This document shows, in pieces, positions 1 through 4,951 of a stretch of DNA of 8,295 bases. A program made the position numbers and the translations under genes. This DNA comes from Flavobacteriaceae bacterium (GTDB taxonomy: Bacteria > Bacteroidota > Bacteroidia > Flavobacteriales > Flavobacteriaceae). A model generated the notes under the pieces. It ran no database searches, was not told the origin of the DNA, and saw only the letters and a list, made by a program, of their open reading frames with translations. Each line of letters starts with the position of its first letter. Position 1 is the stretch's first letter. The stretch covers positions 1 through 8,295 of the forward strand of contig JABDQK010000222.1 of assembly GCA_013042255.1 (NCBI GenBank), in the 5' to 3' direction.

Positions 1-1128
1 GGCTATGTACTGGGCAGTGATGATGTTTTTGAGAAAGAGATCGACAAGCAGGTAGAACTGGCGATAGGGGAAGCGGATGCTATCATATTTATGGTCGATG
101 TGGAAACGGGGATAACGGGGATGGATGAGGATGTAGCCAATCTTTTGCGTCGTGTTGATAAACCTGTTTTTCTGGCAGTTAACAAGGTCGATAATACACA
201 GCGGCTACAGGATGCAGTAGAGTTTTACTCCCTGGGTCTGGGAGAGTACTTTCCTATTTCAAGTATTAATGGTAGCGGGAGCGGTGAACTGCTTGACGAA
301 CTGGTAAAAGTTTTACCCGAGAAAGAAGAGTCGCAAAGCGAGTTCCCGAGGTTCGCGGTTGTCGGAAGGCCAAATGCCGGTAAATCTTCCTTCATCAACG
401 CACTTATCGGAGAAGAAAGATACATAGTGACTGATATAGCAGGAACTACAAGAGACAGTATCGATACTAAGTATAATCGGTTTGGTTTCGAGTTTAATTT
501 GGTTGATACGGCGGGAATAAGGCGGAAGGCAAAGGTAAAGGAAGATCTGGAGTTCTATTCGGTCATGCGATCAGTCCGGGCCATTGAGCACTGTGATGTC
601 TGCATCCTTATGTTAGATGCAACCCGTGGTTTTGACGGGCAAGTAGAAAATATTTTCTGGCTTGCACAGCGCAATAATAAAGGGATTGTGATCCTGGTTA
701 ATAAATGGGACCTGGTGGAAAAAGATACCCATGCCGTTAAAGAGTACACACGAAAAATCAAAAAGGCAATAGAACCCTTTACGGATGTTCCCATATTGTT
801 CGTTTCTGCCCTCACAAAGCAAAGGATCTACAAAGCTATTGAAACGGCAGTAGAAGTTTTTAACAACAGGAGCAAAAGGATTCCAACGCGGAAAATAAAT
901 GATGTAATGCTGCCTATTATTGAGCAAACACCTCCCCCGGCTTATAAAGGTAAATACGTCAAGATCAAATTTATTACCCAGCTTCCTACTCCCTACCCTC
1001 AGTTTGCCTTTTTTTGCAACCTGCCCCAATACGTGAGGGAACCGTACAAACGTTTTCTGGAGAATAAACTTCGGGATAACTTCGACTTTACCGGGGTTCC
1101 GGTAACCATCTTTATGCGGAAGAAATAA
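1..1128 (+). CDS. der: Ribosome-associated GTPase Der (EngA), C-terminal 375 codons; 5' end outside window
   Basis: Der is a tandem-GTPase protein that binds the 50S subunit and is needed for its late assembly. The reading frame is already open at base 1, and the first residues (G-Y-V-L-G-S-D-D) look like the end of a DTGG (G3) motif of the first GTPase domain, so roughly 60 N-terminal residues, including the first P-loop, lie upstream. Visible in order (fragment numbering): G4 NKVD of domain 1 at residues 61-64; an acidic linker; P-loop GRPNAGKS of domain 2 at 122-129; DTAGI (G3) at 169-173; NKWD (G4) at 234-237; SAL (G5) at 269-271; then a C-terminal KH-like domain from about residue 290, ending with a basic tail (FMRKK). 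All motifs are intact and the frame is unbroken, so this is a functional gene cut only by the window edge. An ATG at 91 is internal. The TAA stop at 1126-1128 lies 7 bases from the stop of the convergent lipoprotein gene. Confidence 0.97.
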   Translation, partial: GYVLGSDDVFEKEIDKQVELAIGEADAIIFMVDVETGITGMDEDVANLLRRVDKPVFLAVNKVDNTQRLQDAVEFYSLGLGEYFPISSINGSGSGELLDELVKVLPEKEESQSEFPRFAVVGRPNAGKSSFINALIGEERYIVTDIAGTTRDSIDTKYNRFGFEFNLVDTAGIRRKAKVKEDLEFYSVMRSVRAIEHCDVCILMLDATRGFDGQVENIFWLAQRNNKGIVILVNKWDLVEKDTHAVKEYTRKIKKAIEPFTDVPILFVSALTKQRIYKAIETAVEVFNNRSKRIPTRKINDVMLPIIEQTPPPAYKGKYVKIKFITQLPTPYPQFAFFCNLPQYVREPYKRFLENKLRDNFDFTGVPVTIFMRKK

Positions 1129-1135
1129 AGGACGT

Positions 1136-1594
1136 CTAATTCAGCACAATGGTGTAGAAAGAAGAATGGGTTTCTGCATCAGTAAAAACATCATCAGAAC
1201 TTAGCCCTGTAATTACGAGTCGGTCTCCGCAACAGGAGTCATTAGTGGTGCTAAAAGATACTTCTAGATCAAATTCGTAGTCAGTGCCCAAAGAAATAGT
1301 GTAGAAATAGGTACCTGCTTGCCAGTCGAAGCTCGAGATTTCTAATAAACCGGTAGTTGCGCCCTGGGTATCAGGAAAGACACGTATCTCTAGCTCTTCC
1401 GATGAATTTCCTGATACTTCTATATTTTGAAGGGTATACGTACCATTTGAAATAACGTTTTCCCCATCTGCAATGAGCTCCAGATTGATGGATTCATTAG
1501 CCGCACACAAAACTAGAGAACAATCTATTTTATTCTCCTCAGAACAACTTGTAAAAGCAAAACACAATAGTGTTAATAGGATTATTCTTGGCAT
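1136..1594 (-). CDS. Small secreted lipoprotein of unknown function (152 aa)
   Basis: I do not recognise a family. The ATG at 1594 gives a textbook lipoprotein signal: Arg3, a hydrophobic stretch IILLTLLCFAF, and a lipobox-like F-T-S-C with Cys17 as the likely acylation site. Residues just after it are S-E-E-N-K; a Ser followed by acidic residues resembles the lipoprotein export signal described in Flavobacteriia that sends lipoproteins to the cell surface (inference). The mature part is about 135 residues, acidic, rich in Ser, Thr and aromatic residues in alternating patterns (FDWQAGTYFYTISLG at 89-103), suggesting a small beta-sandwich. It has four more cysteines: C25, C30 and the adjacent pair C121-C122 in a DSCCGDRLVITG segment, which could form disulfides in the periplasm or outside. 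The frame stays open upstream to a TTG at 1732, but that stretch is the antisense of the TPM glycine tail and would bury the signal peptide, so 1594 is preferred. It lies 49 bases after the TPM gene and is probably last in that operon. Confidence 0.8.
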   Translation of the reverse strand: MPRIILLTLLCFAFTSCSEENKIDCSLVLCAANESINLELIADGENVISNGTYTLQNIEVSGNSSEELEIRVFPDTQGATTGLLEISSFDWQAGTYFYTISLGTDYEFDLEVSFSTTNDSCCGDRLVITGLSSDDVFTDAETHSSFYTIVLN

Positions 1595-1643
1595 AGAATG
1601 GGGATTTACAATAAAGATGAACAGACGCCAAATAGGTTGCCTC

Positions 1644-2453
1644 TTACCAGCCTCCTGATGCACCACCGCCTCCGAAACCGCCTCCGCCAAAGCCGCCACC
1701 GAAGCCACCGCCTCCGAAACCGCCCCCACCAAAGCTGCCTGAACCGCCTTTATAGCTTCCGCGGCCCATATTACTGAGGATGATCACATCCCAGATATCG
1801 AGACCTTTTCCTCGTCCTCCTTTCTTTCCACCTCCTTTGTTATTGCGGTTAGCAAAGATGATTATAAGGATAAAGATGAAAATGACTATGAAAATTATAA
1901 AGACTATAAGGCCAATTCTGATGTTTTTGTCACTACTGGAGTAGGTTTCTACTCCTTTCTGGAATTCTCCGTTAAGAACCTGGAAGATTGCATCTGCACC
2001 CTTGTTTAATCCAGTGGCATAATCACCTTCTCTGAACTCAGGAACAATGATAAGATCAATTATTCTTTTGCTCATGGCATCAGTGAGTCTTCCCTCAACC
2101 CCATAACCAGTATTGATGGCGATCTTTCTATCGTCATTTGCCACCAGGATCAGAACACCGTTATCTTCTTTTTCCTGCCCTATTCCCCACTTCTGTCCCC
2201 ATTGGGCGCCCAGGTAATTGATGTCCTCCCCCTCTGTTGAAGCGATAATGGCAACGACTATTTGTGTTGAGGTGGTATCTGAATACCTGATAAGCTTATC
2301 TTCCAGTGCCTTCTTATCTCCCTTCGAGAGCAGGGATACATAGTCGTAAACACTGGTTTCCAGTTTGGGTTTATCGGGGATGGTGAATTGTCCCCATACC
2401 AATGAAACACTGGATAGAAATACAACTAGAATGCTAGCTTTTAGATACCTCAT
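1644..2453 (-). CDS. Secreted, membrane-anchored TPM-domain protein with glycine-rich C-terminal tail (YgcG-like, 269 aa)
   Basis: TPM domains (named after TLP18.3, Psb32 and MOLO-1) occur in a plant thylakoid protein linked to photosystem II repair and in bacterial YgcG-like proteins; the bacterial role is not settled, and phosphatase activity has been reported only for some members. Here, a signal peptide spans residues 1-21 (hydrophobic core SILVVFLSSVSLVW, likely cleaved before Q22). The TPM domain covers about 33-165, with the family's conserved core DNGVLILVANDDRKIAINTG at 97-116 followed by YGVEGRLTD. A single very hydrophobic helix at 179-201 follows, then a Lys/Arg/Gly stretch (202-217) and a tail of FGGGG-type repeats ending in GGW. 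The basic stretch after the helix predicts that the tail is cytoplasmic and the TPM domain periplasmic. Its ATG lies inside the preceding TPM gene (20-base overlap), which suggests translational coupling. Confidence 0.92.
   Translation of the reverse strand: MRYLKASILVVFLSSVSLVWGQFTIPDKPKLETSVYDYVSLLSKGDKKALEDKLIRYSDTTSTQIVVAIIASTEGEDINYLGAQWGQKWGIGQEKEDNGVLILVANDDRKIAINTGYGVEGRLTDAMSKRIIDLIIVPEFREGDYATGLNKGADAIFQVLNGEFQKGVETYSSSDKNIRIGLIVFIIFIVIFIFILIIIFANRNNKGGGKKGGRGKGLDIWDVIILSNMGRGSYKGGSGSFGGGGFGGGGFGGGFGGGGFGGGGASGGW
1662..1733 (-). repeat. Imperfect tandem repeat of about 15 bases encoding FGGG/FGGGG units
   Basis: Within the 3' end of the TPM gene, residues 241-264 are five consecutive units of Phe followed by three or four Gly (4, 4, 3, 4, 4). 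At DNA level this is a purine/G-rich coding strand of about 15-base units, one of them 12 bases. Third positions vary between units, so the repeat is not perfect and selection at protein level explains it better than recent slippage. It is still a plausible site of length variation between strains. Confidence 0.8.
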
Positions 2454-2877
2454 TACTCAGTTCATTGGTGTCATTATTGTTATATGGAAAGTGGGCTTTC
2501 AATTCTTCCCCGGCTTTTAGGATACCATTTACGATCCCTTCTTTAAATTCCCCATGTTTAAAGTGTGATTGGATCACATCTTTTGTGTCATTCCAAAACG
2601 TATTGGGAACAACTTCATTAATACCCCTGTCCCCGTAGATCACAAAAGTCCGATCCTGGACGGCGATATAGATAAGAACTCCATTGGCGTCTTTTGTTTC
2701 GTCCATCTTGAGTTCGTGAAAAATTTCCTGTGCTCTCTCATAGGAATCTTTCTTGGAACTACCCTCTATGTGGACGCGTATCTCTCCTGAAGTATTTTTC
2801 TCTGCTTTACGTATGGCTTCAACAACTTCGTTCTCTTCTTCCTGGGTTAGAAAGGCCTCTACCTTAGACTCTGGCAT
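2434..2877 (-). CDS. Cytoplasmic TPM-domain protein (147 aa)
   Basis: A short TPM-family protein made almost only of the domain. It has no signal peptide and no hydrophobic helix, so it should be cytoplasmic. The N-terminal part contains AIRKAEKNTSGEIRVHIEG (21-39), typical of this subfamily, then the TPM core ANGVLIYIAVQDRTFVIYGD (64-83), and a helical C-terminal half with FKEGIVNGILKAGEEL (111-126); the last 15 residues are Asn/Ser-rich. The ATG at 2877 was chosen because it is only 4 bases after the lemA stop and gives the usual short leader before VEAFLTQEEE; an in-frame TTG at 2895 would add six residues and overlap lemA. The 3' end overlaps the next TPM gene by 20 bases. Function is unknown; the tight link to lemA and to a secreted TPM paralogue suggests a shared process at the membrane. 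Confidence 0.92.
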   Translation of the reverse strand: MPESKVEAFLTQEEENEVVEAIRKAEKNTSGEIRVHIEGSSKKDSYERAQEIFHELKMDETKDANGVLIYIAVQDRTFVIYGDRGINEVVPNTFWNDTKDVIQSHFKHGEFKEGIVNGILKAGEELKAHFPYNNNDTNELSNEVSKS

Positions 2878-2881
2878 GGGA

Positions 2882-3481
2882 TCAATCGAATTCAAAGTTT
2901 ACGTCAGGGGCATTTTCAGAACCGGGATTCGCCTGGTATCGGGCCATTTCTTCAAAACCAAACCATCCGGCTAAGAGTTTATTCGGGAACTTTGTAGTAT
3001 GAATATCGTATATGTTCACAGCTTCGTTAAAGCGATCACGCGCTACGTTAATTCTGTTCTCCGTGCCTTCCAGTTGTGCCTGTAATTCCAGGAAATTCTG
3101 ATTGGCTTTGAGTTCGGGGTATCGTTCAACCGTTACCAACAGACGAGATAGCGCTGAGGAGAGTCCGGTTTGTGCTTCCTGAAACGCTGCCATTTTCTCG
3201 GGTGTAAGGTCATTGACATCAATAGTTGTTGAGGTAGCCTTTGCTCTTGCTTCAATTACGTCGGTTAGTGTTCCGCGTTCAAAATCGGCTGCACCCTGTA
3301 CCGTTTTCACAAGGTTTCCGATAAGATCATTACGCCTCTGATAAGTACTTTCTACATTAGACCAGGCCGTTTTGGCATTGGCCTCATATTCTACGGCCGT
3401 GTTATTAAATCCAACCGCCCACTGATAAATGCCAAAGGCGACAACCACCAGGATAATTACGGGAATTAACCATTTTTTCAT
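2882..3481 (-). CDS. lemA: LemA family membrane protein (199 aa)
   Basis: LemA proteins are widespread bacterial proteins with one N-terminal membrane helix and an all-helical soluble domain; the molecular role is not established. Here the helix is residues 4-22 (WLIPVIILVVVAFGIYQWA), preceded by two lysines. Family hallmarks follow: AWSNVESTYQRRNDLIGNLV (39-58), matching the W-x-x-V-x-x-x-Y/x-x-RR-DLI-x-NLV signature; ERYPELKANQNFLELQ (119-134); LEGTENRINVARDRFNEAV (137-155); and FPNKLLAGWFGF (165-176). Length is typical. The ATG at 3481 is used because it starts directly at the membrane helix; an upstream TTG at 3493 is in frame but unnecessary. It is followed after 4 bases by the cytoplasmic TPM gene and preceded by a 59-base gap after the MerR gene, which may hold a weak internal promoter. 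Confidence 0.95.
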   Translation of the reverse strand: MKKWLIPVIILVVVAFGIYQWAVGFNNTAVEYEANAKTAWSNVESTYQRRNDLIGNLVKTVQGAADFERGTLTDVIEARAKATSTTIDVNDLTPEKMAAFQEAQTGLSSALSRLLVTVERYPELKANQNFLELQAQLEGTENRINVARDRFNEAVNIYDIHTTKFPNKLLAGWFGFEEMARYQANPGSENAPDVNFEFD

Positions 3482-3518
3482 AAGTGTTCTCAATTAAAAG
3501 TTAGGTATTTATTTGTAT

Positions 3519-3526
3519 CAAAAATC
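3519..3526 (-). promoter_or_regulatory. Weak candidate -7 box for lemA
   Basis: The 59-base gap between the MerR gene and lemA reads GATTTTTG on the minus strand here, one mismatch from the Bacteroidota -7 consensus TAnnTTTG, about 38 bases before the lemA ATG. No clear -33 TTG is seen. lemA may equally depend on read-through from the upstream genes. Confidence 0.2.
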
Positions 3527-3540
3527 AGTTGATTGTTACA

Positions 3541-3870
3541 TCATAGCTGTTTTTTGATTTTGATAAGCTCTGCTTTAACGCGTTCTAATTTCTGAATAAT
3601 TTCAAAGTTGGAAAGTGTTTTTTTCTTTTCTTCTCTAAGATGAGTTTTTGCTCCTTCGAGTGTAAATCCACGCTCTTTTACTAAATGGTATATCAGCTGC
3701 AGATTCTTGATATCATCCGGAGTAAATTTTCGGTTTCCCTTGGCATTTTTTTTGGGCTGCAGTACGTCAAATTCCTTTTCCCAAAACCTTATCAGGGAAG
3801 TATTGACGTCAAAGGCTCTGGCTACCTCGCCAATACCGTAATATCTTTTTTCTGGTAGCTCTATGTGCAT
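3541..3870 (-). CDS. Small MerR-family DNA-binding protein (109 aa)
   Basis: A MerR-type winged-helix protein. The helix-turn-helix occupies about residues 11-30 (YGIGEVARAFDVNTSLIRFW), followed by the wing KKNAKGNRKFT (40-50) in place of the usual RRxxxGYRxY, then the second helical pair DDIKNLQLIYHLVKERGFTL (52-71). The C-terminal 25-30 residues are Lys/Glu-rich and helical, suitable for the antiparallel dimerisation coiled coil of MerR proteins. There is no effector-binding domain and no cysteine at all, so it is not a metal or thiol sensor of the classic type; what it senses, if anything, is not visible. Its ATG overlaps the stop of the M23 peptidase gene by one base (TAATG), so translation is probably coupled and the two likely act in the same process. 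Targets are unknown. Confidence 0.93.
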   Translation of the reverse strand: MHIELPEKRYYGIGEVARAFDVNTSLIRFWEKEFDVLQPKKNAKGNRKFTPDDIKNLQLIYHLVKERGFTLEGAKTHLREEKKKTLSNFEIIQKLERVKAELIKIKKQL

Positions 3871-4847
3871 TAATCCAATGATTGGTTTTCCTGGTTGGCG
3901 TATTTCAGCATGTTTTCAAATTCCTCGGCAGTTAAACTTCCGTAATAGAAATTAATTGGGTTGATTCTATCGCCATCTTTCCATACTTCATAATGCAAAT
4001 GGGGTGCTTCCGATCGGCCTGTACTTCCTATGAATCCAATTAAATCACCGCGTTTTACTTTCTGGCCCTTTTTCACATTGTACTTGCTCAAATGGGCATA
4101 AAGAGACATATATCCATACCCGTGTTCTACCCGAATGTGCTTCCCGTATCCCGATGCCCTATTATCTGCCCTGGATACCGTTCCGTCACCTGTAGCGTAT
4201 ATAGGCACTCCTTTAGGGGCTGTAAAATCCATTCCCCAGTGCATTTTCCTCGCCTTGGTAAATGGGTCTGACCTCCAGCCGTAACCTGACGCCATCCTTG
4301 TGAGGTTTTCATTGTTAACGGGCTGAATGGCAGGGATTGCAGCAAGTAATTTTTCCTTGTCTTCCGCTAGCTTGGTGATTTCATCAAGGGAGCGCGACTG
4401 GATCACCATTTGCTTCTGGATAACGTCAAGTCTTTTTGTCGTAGCAATGATCATTTCTGAATTGTTGAACCCTTCGAGTGACTTGTATCGGTTTACCCCA
4501 CCAAATCCGGCACGCCTTTGTTCTTCAGGGATAGGATTCGCTTCAAAGTAGAGCCTGTAGATATTATTGTCCCGGTCTTCTATATTGGCAAGAACCTGTT
4601 CGATTTGTTCCAATTTCTTATTGAGAAGTTCAAACCTGAGTTCGTAATTTTTTACCTCCCGTGAAAGGGATAATTCCCTGGGAGTGTTCAGGATGTTTGT
4701 ATTTAGCAGGAAGATTAATCCGAGAAAACCAAAAAGTGCAGAGCCGAGAATAAAAAGAAAGATGTTCCTATATCGACGGGATTTTTTCAGCTCAATTTTT
4801 CGATAGGAGAGCGTGTCCGGATCGTAATAGTACTTAACTTTAGACAT
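3870..4847 (-). CDS. Inner-membrane-anchored M23 (LytM-type) zinc metallopeptidase (325 aa)
   Basis: A peptidoglycan endopeptidase of family M23. An N-terminal cytoplasmic tail of 27 residues (Lys/Arg-rich KKSRRYR before the membrane) leads to a membrane helix at 28-48. A periplasmic helical, probably coiled-coil region follows (about 57-95 and 130-170). The M23 domain spans about 187-300: zinc ligands H203 and D207 in HWGMD, H285 in the HLHYE motif, and the catalytic histidines H252 (LYAHLS) and H283. All five residues are present, so, unlike EnvC/NlpD-type activators with degenerate sites, it should be an active enzyme that cuts peptide cross-links in the cell wall. The C-terminus has a short tail after NPINFYYG. 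The ATG at 4847 is the first start after the divergent intergenic region. It is the promoter-proximal gene of the minus-strand block and is translationally coupled to the MerR gene. Confidence 0.95.
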   Translation of the reverse strand: MSKVKYYYDPDTLSYRKIELKKSRRYRNIFLFILGSALFGFLGLIFLLNTNILNTPRELSLSREVKNYELRFELLNKKLEQIEQVLANIEDRDNNIYRLYFEANPIPEEQRRAGFGGVNRYKSLEGFNNSEMIIATTKRLDVIQKQMVIQSRSLDEITKLAEDKEKLLAAIPAIQPVNNENLTRMASGYGWRSDPFTKARKMHWGMDFTAPKGVPIYATGDGTVSRADNRASGYGKHIRVEHGYGYMSLYAHLSKYNVKKGQKVKRGDLIGFIGSTGRSEAPHLHYEVWKDGDRINPINFYYGSLTAEEFENMLKYANQENQSLD

Positions 4848-4862
4848 GAATGTAAATTATCC

Positions 4863-4870
4863 TATTTTTG
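4863..4870 (+). promoter_or_regulatory. Candidate -7 box (TATTTTTG) for alaS
   Basis: An exact match to the Bacteroidota sigma-A -7 consensus TAnnTTTG on the plus strand, about 81 bases before the alaS ATG. A matching -33 TTG is not evident; the upstream part would lie inside the first codons of the divergent peptidase gene. The match is short and the region is AT-rich, so chance occurrence is possible. Confidence 0.4.
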
Positions 4871-4893
4871 TGCTTCCATTGTATCAAAACAAA

Positions 4894-4901
4894 CAAATAT
4901 A
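4894..4901 (-). promoter_or_regulatory. Candidate -7 box (TATATTTG) for the M23/MerR/lemA/TPM block
   Basis: Exact TAnnTTTG match on the minus strand, 46 bases before the ATG of the M23 peptidase gene. This gives a leader of about 40 bases. No convincing -33 TTG at the usual distance. Together with the plus-strand match at 4863-4870 it suggests back-to-back promoters whose transcripts would overlap at their 5' ends. Confidence 0.4.
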
Positions 4902-4951
4902 AAAATTGTTTTGCAGAAAGCGTTAAAATTACCGAAACCTTATCTTTTTAT

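Noticed and set aside
613..1029. Minus-strand open frame of 138 codons opposite der
   Set aside because: It lies wholly antisense to well-conserved Der sequence, shows no recognisable domain and has no start context.
1096..1108. GGTT-ccggt-AACC inverted repeat near the der stop as a terminator
   Set aside because: The stem is only 4 base pairs, lies inside the der coding region and is not followed by a T run.
1595..1732. Upstream extension of the lipoprotein frame (Ala/Val/Glu-rich)
   Set aside because: It is another frame of the FGGGG-coding repeat in the overlapping TPM gene, begins with TTG, and would place the signal peptide internally.
1662..1733. CRISPR-like or noncoding short repeat array
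   Set aside because: Units are contiguous, 12-15 bases, in frame, and encode Phe-Gly repeats; there are no spacers.
2878..2895. TTG start six codons upstream for the cytoplasmic TPM gene
   Set aside because: It would overlap the lemA stop; the ATG at 2877 is 4 bases after that stop and fits the family's usual N-terminus.
4868..4951. In-frame 28-codon N-terminal extension of alaS from a TTG
   Set aside because: The extension (Cys, Lys and Asn rich) does not resemble AlaS, overlaps the putative promoter region, and the ATG at 4952 gives the normal AlaS N-terminus.
4848..4951. T-box or other riboswitch leader for alaS
   Set aside because: The region is only 104 bases, AT-rich, without a T-box motif, specifier loop or terminator-like hairpin.
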